From: CAYYIS01 sp964470965
GTDB taxonomy: Bacteria > JAAXHH01 > JABIQT01
Direction of reading: 5' to 3'
DNA: 64,000 nt
NCBI GenBank assembly: GCA_964470965.1
Contig: CAYYIS010000006.1
Coordinates: 90,234 to 154,233, forward strand
In this document: piece after piece, positions 9,602-18,402 of the stretch
Position numbering within the stretch: the stretch's first letter is position 1
Layout of the letters: the number at the start of each line of letters is the position of its first letter
Position numbers and translations under genes: made by a program
Notes under the pieces: generated by a model
What the model was told of the DNA's origin: nothing
The model's input: only the letters and a program-made list of their open reading frames with translations
Database searches by the model: none

Positions 9602-10048
9602 TCAACCGTCTGGGGACGAGCCTGTGCCTGCTTCTTCGAGATAGAGAGCTTCTTTCTCCCTCATGACTCGCCGTTCCGTAGAACGATGGTGGTCATAGCC
9701 AAGAATATGCAGACACCCGTGGACGACGAGACGATTGATCTCATCTTCCAGGGCCACTTGATAACGGACAGCCTGTTCCCGTGCGCGGCATATGGAAACG
9801 TACACCTCGCCCCATATGTCCTGATCAGGCGCCTCCTCATCGTTCAGTGTGAACGACAGAACGTCCGTTGCTCGATTCAGATGGCGATACTCATGATTCA
9901 ATTGCCGGATGAAGGCGTCGTCGACGAAGATGATAGTCACGGTCGCATGGCTCCGACCTTCTCGCCTGAGCACCCGACGGGCAACGCGCGCGATCCGCGC
10001 TTTTGTAATATCAACGTGAGGCAACGTGGTTTCGATATGTACCGGCAT
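9602..10048 (-). CDS. ybeY: Endoribonuclease YbeY (rRNA maturation)
   Basis: A 148-residue metalloprotein with the signature HGCLHILGYDH, where H110, H114 and H120 bind zinc, and the upstream conserved segment NRATDVLSFTLND. YbeY takes part in 16S rRNA 3'-end maturation and late 30S quality control. It lies 32 bases after phoH and 15 bases before corC, an order conserved across many phyla. The ribosome site is weak. Confidence 0.95.
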   Translation of the reverse strand: MPVHIETTLPHVDITKARIARVARRVLRREGRSHATVTIIFVDDAFIRQLNHEYRHLNRATDVLSFTLNDEEAPDQDIWGEVYVSICRAREQAVRYQVALEDEINRLVVHGCLHILGYDHHRSTERRVMREKEALYLEEAGTGSSPDG

Positions 10049-10080
10049 AAAGGTACCGTGAAATAGTCCGAAAACCGGCG

Positions 10081-11097
10081 CTACCCTTCCTTATTTTCTT
10101 TCTTTTCTTCTTTGTTATTCTCGAACCGCTCGTACGCTTTTATGATTTCCTGTACCAGCTGATGGCGGACCACATCCACCTCTGTGAGGTATATGAAGCT
10201 GATTCCTTTGACGCTGTTCAGGATATTTTGAACTTCTATCAGGCCCGATTGTTTTTCTCCCGGGAGATCCACCTGGGTAATATCCCCGGTGATGATAGCT
10301 TTTGAATTGGCACCCAGTCGGGTCAGAAACATCTTCATCTGCGCGGTGGTCGTATTCTGCGCTTCATCGAGGATGACAAACGCGTTGTTCAGCGTGCGGC
10401 CGCGCATGTAGGCCAGTGGGATAATCTCAATGGTGCCAGTCTCGAGCAACCTGTTACCTTTTCCGTTGGGCGTCATGTCATTCAGTGCATCGTAGAGCGG
10501 CTTCAGGTACGGATCGACCTTTTCCTGCGGATCCCCAGGGAGAAATCCAAGGCTTTCTCCCGCTTCCACGGCCGGACGTGCAAGTACGATGCGATCCACA
10601 TCCCGGCGACGGAGAGCCGATAAAGCCATGGCCACAGCGAGATAGGTCTTACCGGTGCCGGCCGGTCCGATAGAAAAAACGATATCCGTATCCCGTACGG
10701 CCTCCACGTAACGCTGCTGGTTAGGACCGCGTGCCCGTATCCGCTCCCGTTTCGACATGATATCAAGGAACTCTCCGGCAAACGGCTTATTGGCGTCCTG
10801 ACCGGCTTCCTTGATCGAACGGCTGGCCCGTATGATATCGCTGATTTCCTGTATCTGACCGTGCTTCACGGCTCGCATAAGCTCTCGGAGCACCACTGTA
10901 ATCTGCTGGACCACATCGTCTTCCCCGGTGACAATGATCTCCTCACCACGCACCACAATCTTAGCATCGAATTCGCTTTCGATGGCACGCAGACGGATAT
11001 CCTGTTGACCGAACAGATCTATAGGATCGATGCCCCGGGATGAGAGACGATGTGTTACTACATTATCCAATGGCGGTTTATCGAAGGAAGGTTGCAA
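10081..11097 (-). CDS. phoH: PhoH family ATPase
   Basis: A 338-residue PhoH/YbeZ protein. A KH-like N-terminal part (about 30-80) precedes the P-loop GPAGTGKT (144-151), the Walker B segment FVILDEAQN (about 240) and ITGDITQVDLP, all typical of the family. The C-terminus is a charged Lys/Glu tail. PhoH proteins are predicted ATP-dependent RNA helicase-like proteins acting with YbeY. The longest frame starts at a TTG (11097) without a recognisable ribosome site; another TTG nine codons later is possible. It heads the phoH-ybeY-corC-TPR-folP transcription unit. Confidence 0.92.
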   Translation of the reverse strand: MQPSFDKPPLDNVVTHRLSSRGIDPIDLFGQQDIRLRAIESEFDAKIVVRGEEIIVTGEDDVVQQITVVLRELMRAVKHGQIQEISDIIRASRSIKEAGQDANKPFAGEFLDIMSKRERIRARGPNQQRYVEAVRDTDIVFSIGPAGTGKTYLAVAMALSALRRRDVDRIVLARPAVEAGESLGFLPGDPQEKVDPYLKPLYDALNDMTPNGKGNRLLETGTIEIIPLAYMRGRTLNNAFVILDEAQNTTTAQMKMFLTRLGANSKAIITGDITQVDLPGEKQSGLIEVQNILNSVKGISFIYLTEVDVVRHQLVQEIIKAYERFENNKEEKKENKEG

Positions 11098-11248
11098 CGA
11101 AATTAAGATCGTAATTACAAAAGCCCCCGCTCCCTGATAGCCTTCGGGAACAAGAGCCTTATGTCCTTTACACCATATTGAAGTGTTACCTGCGCAAGAT
11201 AGAGTGTTTTGGGGTTACTGTCAAGCGAAACTTGGCGTTTTCAGTTGA

Positions 11249-11722
11249 TTACAGATAGGCATCGAGCCCATTTCGGATTTCCGTGAAACCATCTATAACA
11301 GATGCCGCGTTCCGGCGTACGACGGAGGCGGTGGCTACATTCAGGATACCGTTGTTCACCGCTTCGTCCAGTTCGTCATCATCCAGTAGGCGATAGGTGC
11401 CGTCCGGTAAGAACCAGACGTCGAGCATCAGGTCCCGGTATTCTACCGTGTTTTCGGTGATTTGAACCTGGTCGCACAGATGGATATAATATCCGACCAG
11501 CTGCCCGTCCGGGCCGGACATCCGCCACAGAACATACGGTAGTTTCTCCTGGTAGTAAGCCAGCGTTTCAGTGCCGGCTGGCACACAGATTTCCCCCACC
11601 GAATAGGACCGGTCCGACACATACGAGATGACGATTCGATCCCCGTCGTGCCGCACCAGATCACATAAGAATGTCTGGTCCGGTTTGCCCGGATTGTGTT
11701 TTATTTCGACGATGGTGGGCAT
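11249..11722 (-). CDS. DUF402 domain protein
   Basis: A 157-residue protein matching the DUF402 (FomD/Ntdp-like) pattern: GYYIHLCDQV followed by YRDLMLDVWFLPDGTYRLLDDDELDEAV, with the acidic residues that hold a divalent metal in that fold. Known members hydrolyse nucleoside di-/triphosphates or CMP adducts; the substrate here is unknown. It follows the thioredoxin-like gene by 11 bases and is probably cotranscribed with it. Confidence 0.72.
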   Translation of the reverse strand: MPTIVEIKHNPGKPDQTFLCDLVRHDGDRIVISYVSDRSYSVGEICVPAGTETLAYYQEKLPYVLWRMSGPDGQLVGYYIHLCDQVQITENTVEYRDLMLDVWFLPDGTYRLLDDDELDEAVNNGILNVATASVVRRNAASVIDGFTEIRNGLDAYL

Positions 11723-11733
11723 GGTAGATGGAA

Positions 11734-12267
11734 TTAAACGGCCAGTTGTTCCAGCTTCTCACGGATTTCCCTGACCAACGGTCCGTTGCCGTTTTCTTTG
11801 TACCAGGTCCGCAGCTTCGGATAGATCTGGTCCATCGGAATTTTGCCCTTGTTATGGCGTATGATCGCCTGGCAGTCCGCGGGTCGAGGTCCCCAGGTGG
11901 CCAGTTCGTTCAACGACGCATCCATAAACACGAGGTAGGGGATCGACTTGGTAACACCATCCGTCAGATATTTATCCATGATATCAGGATGCTGATCTCT
12001 TTTAAAGATCCGGTATTCTATGATTGAACAAAGCTCCAGCATCCGAATAATGGGCGGCAGGCTCTGGACCACATCCCCGCACCAGTCCTCGCCCAGGATC
12101 AGAACGTTCAGTTCCGTCCCATAATCTGAAAAAAATCTGGCATCCTCCTGATCCAGCACAAACTCAGCATAGTTCTCATTGAACCGCTCTGTATTCTTCT
12201 CTATATCTTCCATATAATCCGGCCACTGGAATCCGGTTGCAAAGCGCTCTTTCGAAATAACGATCAT
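11734..12267 (-). CDS. Thioredoxin-fold protein with single active-site Cys
   Basis: A 177-residue protein with a thioredoxin-like core: strand VLILGEDWCGDVV, then a helix, and a cis-proline segment SIPYLVFMDASLNEL. The expected CxxC is C63-G-D-V66, so the resolving Cys is missing and it cannot act as a classical dithiol oxidoreductase. Related proteins with WCGD are common and uncharacterised. The start ATG has AAGGAG at a 7-base distance. A small hairpin (12280-12299) precedes the ribosome site. Confidence 0.7.
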   Translation of the reverse strand: MIVISKERFATGFQWPDYMEDIEKNTERFNENYAEFVLDQEDARFFSDYGTELNVLILGEDWCGDVVQSLPPIIRMLELCSIIEYRIFKRDQHPDIMDKYLTDGVTKSIPYLVFMDASLNELATWGPRPADCQAIIRHNKGKIPMDQIYPKLRTWYKENGNGPLVREIREKLEQLAV

Positions 12268-12279
12268 GAAACACTCCTT

Positions 12280-12299
12280 GATATTGGAAAACCGATATC
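12280..12299 (-). promoter_or_regulatory. Hairpin just upstream of thioredoxin-like gene
   Basis: An 8-bp stem with one G-T pair (GATATTGG/CCGATATC on plus) and a 4-base loop lies directly 5' of the AAGGAG ribosome site at 12273-12278. It has no T-run, so it is not a clear terminator for htpG; it may affect translation or simply be chance. Confidence 0.3.
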
Positions 12300-12392
12300 A
12301 CGCCATCCCAGTCGGAATTGCAATACCTGATTAAAGGCCAATCACCAAACTCGGGGAAATGCCGGATCATGACCGGGATGACAAGCCGCTTA

Positions 12393-14348
12393 CTAATCAG
12401 CCAGGCCCTTTGCAAGCAATTCGTTTACGCGTCTGGCAAACGCCACCGGGTCGTTCAGTTTGGATCCTTCGGCTATAACGGCCTCTTCGTAGAGTAGGCG
12501 GCTGTAGGATTCGATCCGTGCGTCTTCCGGATTGGCATCGAACAGCTTCTGCAGGCCACCCACCACCTGGTGTTCCGGGTTGAGTTCCAGGATGCGCTGG
12601 CCCATAGGCATTCCTTCTGTCTGGCCCATGCGCTGCATCAGCCGCTCCATATTGGCACCCGGCATACCCTCGTCCGTGATAAGGCAGGAGGCACTTTCCT
12701 TGAGCCGCGTGGTCAAGCGGATATCCTGCACCTCGGTGATTGTTTCCTTCAGCCTTTCGATGAACGACTTGTACGTCTTCTCATGTTCTTCCGCCTTGAC
12801 CTTGGTCACCTCGTCCGCCTCGACTTCGGTCCGGTCTACCGGTTTGAGCTTCTTTTCCTTGTATTCAGTCAGCGAAGGAATCACGAATTCATCGATCGGA
12901 TCGGTCATGAACAGTACGTCCCAATCCCGGTCTCTAAAGACCTCCAAATACGGTGTATTCTCCAGCATAGCACGGTTTTCACCGGTCAGGTAATAGATCT
13001 CCTCCTGATCCGCAGGCATGTCTTCTACATAATCCGCAAGGGACGTGTGTTTGCCCGATTCGGTTTTAGCCGACTCGAACAGGAGCAGATCAGCGATCTG
13101 TTGCTGGTTCTCGTGGTCCTGGCTGATGCCTTCCTTGAGGATCATGGCCAGTTCTGAGTAAACACCGATGTACGTATCGTAATCGTCTTTTTTTATCTCC
13201 TCCAGGGCCTGAAAAATACGTTTGACCACGTTTTTTCGGATACGGTCCAGGATCGGGTTATGCTGAAGTAGCTCGCGCGATACGTTGAGCTGCAGGTCGG
13301 GGCAGTCTATCACGCCCTTAACAAACCTCAGGTAAGCCGGCAGAAGTTCCTCACAGTTATCCATGATCAGCACACGATTAACGTACAGCTTGGGACCGAT
13401 TTTCGGCTCACCGAACATCAAATCGAACGGTCGTTTGGACGGAATGAACAACAGGACTTTGAACTCGGTCAGGCCCTCCGCAGTGTAGTGAATCACCCGG
13501 GCCGGATCGTTAAAATCGTTGGATATCTGTTTGTAAAAAGCGTTGTATTCGTCGTCGTCCACCTCGCTCTTCGACCGCAGCCAGATGGCTTTCATGGAGT
13601 TGAGCGTCTCTTCGACTATCTTCTTCTCGCTGACCTGCTTCTTCTCTCCGTCTTCCTCCGTCTCACTGGATTCCTCCCGCTCCACATCCATGACGACCGG
13701 ATATTCGATGAAATCGGAAAACTGCTTGACGACCTGACGCAGCCGCCATTCTTCGAGAAATTCTTTTTCGTCCTCCTTCAGATGCAGGATCACATCCGTG
13801 CCGCGCCGCTCTTTCTTCTGAATTTTGATCGTATAGTCACCCTCTCCGCCAGAAACCCACCTGACCGCCCTATCGCGAGACTCACCCGCAAGGGCCGAGA
13901 GCACCGTGACACGGTCAGCCACCATAAAAGCGGAGTAAAACCCGACTCCGAATTGGCCGATCATCTCCGGCTGGCTAGCCTCATCCGCCTTCTTTAGCGT
14001 CTCCAGAAACTCTTTGGTACCGGATTTGGCGATCGTACCAAGTTGATCGATAATGGTATCCCGTGACATACCGATACCGTTATCGGAGATGGTGAGCGTT
14101 CCTTTTTCCTTGTCTGCCGTCAGCTTGATCTTCCAGTCTTTGTCATCTTCCAGCAGATCATCGTTATTTAATGAATTAAACCGTAACTTATTGATGGCGT
14201 CGCTGGCATTACTGATAAGTTCGCGGAGGAAGATCTCCTTATGAGAGTACAGAGAGTGTGTGATAATGTTGAGAATTTGCCGCAGTTCACTCTTGAACTC
14301 CATGGTTTCCACTGGGGCTTCTGTCGTCTCCGACACGGTAACCTCCAT
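12393..14348 (-). CDS. htpG: Molecular chaperone HtpG (Hsp90)
   Basis: A 651-residue Hsp90. The GHKL ATP site is seen in ELISNASDAINKLR, ISDNGIGMS and GQFGVGFYSAFMVADRV. The middle domain has NVSRELLQHNP and LLFIPSKRPFDLM. The C-terminal dimerisation part ends near the stop with NELLAKGLAD. It carries no transit or signal sequence and acts in the cytosol. The start ATG lacks a good ribosome site but gives the normal N-terminus before the conserved helix MEFKSELRQILNIITHSLYS. Confidence 0.96.
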   Translation of the reverse strand: MEVTVSETTEAPVETMEFKSELRQILNIITHSLYSHKEIFLRELISNASDAINKLRFNSLNNDDLLEDDKDWKIKLTADKEKGTLTISDNGIGMSRDTIIDQLGTIAKSGTKEFLETLKKADEASQPEMIGQFGVGFYSAFMVADRVTVLSALAGESRDRAVRWVSGGEGDYTIKIQKKERRGTDVILHLKEDEKEFLEEWRLRQVVKQFSDFIEYPVVMDVEREESSETEEDGEKKQVSEKKIVEETLNSMKAIWLRSKSEVDDDEYNAFYKQISNDFNDPARVIHYTAEGLTEFKVLLFIPSKRPFDLMFGEPKIGPKLYVNRVLIMDNCEELLPAYLRFVKGVIDCPDLQLNVSRELLQHNPILDRIRKNVVKRIFQALEEIKKDDYDTYIGVYSELAMILKEGISQDHENQQQIADLLLFESAKTESGKHTSLADYVEDMPADQEEIYYLTGENRAMLENTPYLEVFRDRDWDVLFMTDPIDEFVIPSLTEYKEKKLKPVDRTEVEADEVTKVKAEEHEKTYKSFIERLKETITEVQDIRLTTRLKESASCLITDEGMPGANMERLMQRMGQTEGMPMGQRILELNPEHQVVGGLQKLFDANPEDARIESYSRLLYEEAVIAEGSKLNDPVAFARRVNELLAKGLAD

Positions 14349-14545
14349 ATTTTTGGGTTATTCTTTTGATTTTACAGACACGAAAACATAGGGTTTTAGA
14401 GGTAAAAAGTCAAGCGGGATTGACGGTTTGATGGATTAATTCAACACCTATGGTTTCTATCGGATTCTGCTTCCATTTAGGGATATGATCAAACGGTAAG
14501 GTTTTTACTGCCGACCTGTTGGACACAATTCCCAGTTAAAAACCG

Positions 14546-15373
14546 TCAAATTTTTTTCCTCACAAATGCCCTGCTTTCATCCACCGTCCCTTTGTAATCG
14601 TAAGGATCGCTTCCGGCAACTATAACGATGTCGCGGTAGTCATCTACGCCGCGCCAGGGGAGGAAGGATTCGGCGCTCATGTAGTGGATGACGAGGTTTC
14701 GGCGATATTGGCCGGATGTTACGTTATTTAGGGAGCGGTGCAGGAGGTATCCATTGAAGAACAGCACCGAACCGCGGGAGATCTCGACCGGACAGGCATC
14801 TGCTTCCGAGTAGGGAATCCGGGTAGCCTGAGGTGTTCCGTCGTAACGAGGATCGTTGTGAGGAAGCCGCTCATAAAGGATACCCGGGCGGTTGGACCCG
14901 GGAAGGATCCACAGGCACCCGTTTTCCACCGTTGCGTCATCGAGCGCCACCCAGACTGCGGTGAGCGAGCGGTCCCGAGTGGGAATCGGAACCTCATCCT
15001 GATGCCATGCCTGTCCGGGCATACCGGGCGGCTTTATGAATAGGAGGGACTGCATGCATTTGACGTTCGGCCCGATCAGGCTTGTGAGGATATCCGTGAT
15101 GGGGGGATATACCAGGAATTCAGTGTATAATTTCGATACCTTATGCGGAAAATGTATCGCCAGTACCCGTTTTAGCGTCTCCGCCTCGGAATCTCCCTGC
15201 ACTGCCTCCGGCAGCCCATCTACTCTTCCGCGTTCTCCACGGCAGATTACCGCCGCTTCTTCAGTAAGCCGAGCTGTCAGTTCATCCGGAATAAGCGCAT
15301 CCGCGATATGGTAACCGTTGGTATGGAACGCTTCTATTTGTGATGTGGTCATTGGGGATAAAAAGGTTGACAT
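14546..15373 (-). CDS. PhyH family Fe(II)/2-oxoglutarate dioxygenase
   Basis: A 275-residue phytanoyl-CoA dioxygenase-like protein. The facial triad is visible as H124-x-D126 (AWHQDEVP) and H212 (LLHRSLNN); QYRRNLVIHYM further on provides the Arg expected for 2-oxoglutarate. Family enzymes hydroxylate diverse small molecules; the substrate is unknown. It is the last gene of a minus-strand trio after an aldo/keto reductase (7-base gap) and a TIM-barrel isomerase-like gene, which points to catabolism of a sugar-like or osmolyte-like compound. Confidence 0.85.
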   Translation of the reverse strand: MSTFLSPMTTSQIEAFHTNGYHIADALIPDELTARLTEEAAVICRGERGRVDGLPEAVQGDSEAETLKRVLAIHFPHKVSKLYTEFLVYPPITDILTSLIGPNVKCMQSLLFIKPPGMPGQAWHQDEVPIPTRDRSLTAVWVALDDATVENGCLWILPGSNRPGILYERLPHNDPRYDGTPQATRIPYSEADACPVEISRGSVLFFNGYLLHRSLNNVTSGQYRRNLVIHYMSAESFLPWRGVDDYRDIVIVAGSDPYDYKGTVDESRAFVRKKI

Positions 15374-15380
15374 GGAATTG

Positions 15381-16352
15381 TCAATCCCGGAGGTCCAGCC
15401 ACTTGCATTCCTCTTCGGTCAATTCCAACTCTATGGAGCGCCGACAGGAATCCAGCTCTTCCACCGTTCGAGGACCCACGACAGGAATAATAGGAAATGG
15501 ACGGTGCGTCAGCCAAGCCAGGCCTATCTCCATAGCTGTGTAGCCGCCTTTTTGAGCGCCCAGTTCCTCTGCCCGCCGGAGGCGCTCGAAGTTTTCGTCC
15601 GTAGCGTATACCTTGAGCATGCGGCTGTTGAACGTAGGCGTCTTGGGGTCGGCTAGCGCCCGATTTTCCAGCATCTCACGTGTCCAGGCACCGGTGAAAA
15701 AACCTCTGGCCTGGGATGACCAGGGCAGCAGGGGGATCCCCGTGTCCCGATGCCACTGCTCACCGATGGGGTCCGCCTGCACCAACCCGGCATAAAACGC
15801 GGCGGCGGGACGGGCCAGGCTGAGGGTATTGCTCACCACCGCGAAACCGGCCAGTCCCTGTTGTTCCGCCCAGGCGTTGGCCTCGATGACACGGCGATAC
15901 TCCCAGTTGGAAGCGCCTAGTGCCCGCACGTGTCCATCGGCGAGTGCCTCGTGTAACGGCTCCAGGATCGTCCACACCGGCATCTCCTGATTATCCCGAT
16001 GCAGGATATAGAGGTCGACAACATCCGTGTTCAGCGTCTCCCGGGTGGCCTCTAACTCCTCACGGACAGACGCCGCAAAGTTCTTTTCCGGGAGCTTCAG
16101 CTGGGGACCGTGCCCGCATTTGGAAATTAACACTAGCCGCTTGCGAATTTCCTGCCGACCCGCAATCCATCGCCCGAGCACATCTTCACTCTGCCCGTAC
16201 GTCCGCGCACTATCGATGACCGTCCCGCCTGAGGCCATAAACGCATCCAGCACCCCAAAATGTAACTCGGCCGTCTCCAGCCGATAAAACGCCGTCCCAA
16301 GCGCGATGGGTGATATCGGTTTGTCGATACCGTGGATAGAGGTTGGTGTCAT
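15381..16352 (-). CDS. Aldo/keto reductase
   Basis: A 323-residue AKR with the catalytic tetrad D47, Y52, K78 and H118 visible in VIDSARTYGQSED, LVLISKCGHG and DLYILHRDN. The C-terminal part holds the NADP(H)-binding segment IIPVVGPRTVEEL. It is a cytosolic (beta/alpha)8 reductase for aldehydes, ketoses or sugar-derived carbonyls. The start ATG has CCAGGAG with a 6-base spacer. It lies between the sugar isomerase-like gene and PhyH in the same transcription direction. Confidence 0.9.
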   Translation of the reverse strand: MTPTSIHGIDKPISPIALGTAFYRLETAELHFGVLDAFMASGGTVIDSARTYGQSEDVLGRWIAGRQEIRKRLVLISKCGHGPQLKLPEKNFAASVREELEATRETLNTDVVDLYILHRDNQEMPVWTILEPLHEALADGHVRALGASNWEYRRVIEANAWAEQQGLAGFAVVSNTLSLARPAAAFYAGLVQADPIGEQWHRDTGIPLLPWSSQARGFFTGAWTREMLENRALADPKTPTFNSRMLKVYATDENFERLRRAEELGAQKGGYTAMEIGLAWLTHRPFPIIPVVGPRTVEELDSCRRSIELELTEEECKWLDLRD

Positions 16353-16401
16353 GGTGTCTCCTGGCAGAAATTTTCGATATATTTATGCTCCCGTTTGATC
16401 A

Positions 16402-17223
16402 TTAAATAACCGTCAACTTCATAAACTCTTTCAACATTTCAAGATCCCGCTGTGCCGTCTTGACCGGCATTTCCTTTGCATCCTGCCCCAGACATTCGAC
16501 CGTCAGGTAACCGGTGTAACCGCTTGCGTGGATGAGCCTCATGACCTCGTTATAGTCAGTCCAACCCGTGTCGAGCGGTTTGAAATGCCAGACGTCGCCA
16601 TCGCCGATAGTACCGTTCTTCACATGGGCGTTTAACATGCGAGGGACCAACGCATCGAAGACTTCGGACATGGTCTCCCCCGCGAACCTCATGTTGGAGA
16701 AATCGATGGTGAGTCCCAATGTTTCACTAGGCGCCATGTCCAGCAAACGCAGTGTTCCGGCCAGCGTGTCGGTGAGCTGTCGCATATGCGTTTCACACGC
16801 CAGTTTCACTCCGGTGTCCGCCGCCACCGGTACGAGACGGTCCAGGGCTTGTCGTAAACTGTCCCATTGGGCTTCGGTCGCTGCCGCCGAACCCGGTTCT
16901 CCGGGGGTGATTTTGACAATTTGAGTTCCGAACAGAGGCGCCTGCCGGATTTGCCGCTCCGCCGCTTTGATCTCATCTTCGAGCGTATCCGGGTCCGTAA
17001 AGCTGCTGAACAGCGACAGAGCAGACACCGTTAGCTCGCTCTGCCGGATAGCCTCCACCACACGTTCGGGCTCTTTTTGCGCTGTGTGCGGATCGAAGTG
17101 AGGTGCCCTGCAGGCCAGTTCGATAGCCACGTAACCGGCCTTAGCCGTAGCCGCAATCATGTCGTACAAAGGCAACGCGAAAAGGCTCTGGCTGAAGAGA
17201 GAAATGGGATTAGACAGGGCCAT
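16402..17223 (-). CDS. Sugar phosphate isomerase/epimerase-like TIM-barrel protein
   Basis: A 273-residue AP-endonuclease-2-fold protein (xylose isomerase-like TIM barrel). Landmarks are GYVAIELACRAPHFDPHT, VKITPGEPGS, VKLACETHMRQLTDTLAG, GLTIDFSNM, NAHVKNG and GYLTVECLG, carrying the Glu/Asp/His metal ligands of the family. I chose ATG 17223, preceded by AGGTG six bases away. The open frame continues 69 codons upstream, but that extension is rich in Cys and hydrophobic residues and lacks family similarity. Probable role: isomerisation or epimerisation of a sugar or inositol-like compound, upstream of the aldo/keto reductase in the same unit. Confidence 0.82.
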   Translation of the reverse strand: MALSNPISLFSQSLFALPLYDMIAATAKAGYVAIELACRAPHFDPHTAQKEPERVVEAIRQSELTVSALSLFSSFTDPDTLEDEIKAAERQIRQAPLFGTQIVKITPGEPGSAAATEAQWDSLRQALDRLVPVAADTGVKLACETHMRQLTDTLAGTLRLLDMAPSETLGLTIDFSNMRFAGETMSEVFDALVPRMLNAHVKNGTIGDGDVWHFKPLDTGWTDYNEVMRLIHASGYTGYLTVECLGQDAKEMPVKTAQRDLEMLKEFMKLTVI

Positions 17224-17510
17224 TATTGCACCTGATCGGTCTGTACCAAAATTAGTTTTTGGAGGCAGAATCACCATAGGATTACGGAACGGCTCGAAGC
17301 CGCGTACACTATCGGTACGTTTCAGACGTACCGATGGATTCAACAAAGCAAAGATAATGCAACCGTCGAGAACATCAAGACACATAGTCATGGCGGTCCA
17401 AAAAAACACTTGGCAATACATCAATTTCACATAGATTTCCGTAAGCGTTTTTTAAATCCTGTGTATTTTGAAATCCAAACTGGATTCCTATCATTTCAAC
17501 GGAGTTTTTT

Positions 17511-18371
17511 ATGCTGACCGAAGCACAGATCGCCGAGTTCCTACACAATGGCTTTCTCAACGGCGGCCGTATTCTCACTGATGACCAGATCCAGGAGTTG
17601 AAAGACGAGTTGGAAGACCTCCTGAAACGGGGACCGGATGACTTTGCCGAAGACGAACCGAAGCCGGTGCTGTTCCACAACATGACACGGGATCGGGACC
17701 CTGGTAAGTGTGTCTGGCAGATCGTAAACATCTGGCAGGTCTGTTCAGGATACAAGCGCCTGATCTTTCACCCGTTGATCGTGGATGCCATCAGCCGCCT
17801 CACTGATGCAACCGACCTGATGGTATGGCATGATCAAATCCAGCATAAGCCGGCTGGCTACGGCGGCGCTACGCGCTGGCATCAGGACGCGCCCCTGTGG
17901 CCGATCATACGGCCCATGACGCCGGTGTCCGCGTGGGTGGCGCTGGACGATGCATTGGAGGAAAATGGCTGTATGTGGATGGTGCCTGGTAGTCATAAGT
18001 GGGGAAACCAGATTGAGTTTCTAAAGACTCAGCACGCCCTCGATCAGGTTGAAGATTTTGGGAATATCGAGGGCTTTACCCCGCCGGAACACGCTGAGGT
18101 CCAAACCGTAGAACCCCGACCGTGGCCGGTGAAAGCGGGCGAGGTGTCGTTCCACCACTCTCTCACCTGGCACGGTTCACCGTTCAACCACTCCGATAGA
18201 CCCCGCCGTGCCATCGCGGTGCACTACATGACCGGTGAATCCCGGTATGTGGCCAGTGGACGGCATGTCATGCAGGAGTTTGTACATATCGAAGATAACG
18301 AACTGATGAGTAACGCCGGTGATCACTTTCCGTTCGTCTACCGCAACGGGGAACCAGCGTCAATGAATTAG
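17511..18371 (+). CDS. PhyH family Fe(II)/2-oxoglutarate dioxygenase
   Basis: A 286-residue PhyH protein. The iron site is H124-x-D126 (RWHQDAPLW) with a distal His at H221 (WHGSPFNHSDRPRRA), the following Arg residues being the likely 2-oxoglutarate anchor. It has a CGGAG ribosome site close to its ATG and stands divergent from the isomerase-AKR-PhyH unit, 287 bases away. It is followed 31 bases later by a Gfo/Idh/MocA gene, a pairing often seen in Latescibacteria-like genomes. Substrate unknown; the protein is only distantly similar to the other PhyH proteins of the window. Confidence 0.88.
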   Translation: MLTEAQIAEFLHNGFLNGGRILTDDQIQELKDELEDLLKRGPDDFAEDEPKPVLFHNMTRDRDPGKCVWQIVNIWQVCSGYKRLIFHPLIVDAISRLTDATDLMVWHDQIQHKPAGYGGATRWHQDAPLWPIIRPMTPVSAWVALDDALEENGCMWMVPGSHKWGNQIEFLKTQHALDQVEDFGNIEGFTPPEHAEVQTVEPRPWPVKAGEVSFHHSLTWHGSPFNHSDRPRRAIAVHYMTGESRYVASGRHVMQEFVHIEDNELMSNAGDHFPFVYRNGEPASMN

Positions 18372-18402
18372 GTCGTGTTTTGAGTAATCTTAAGGAGTGA
18401 CC

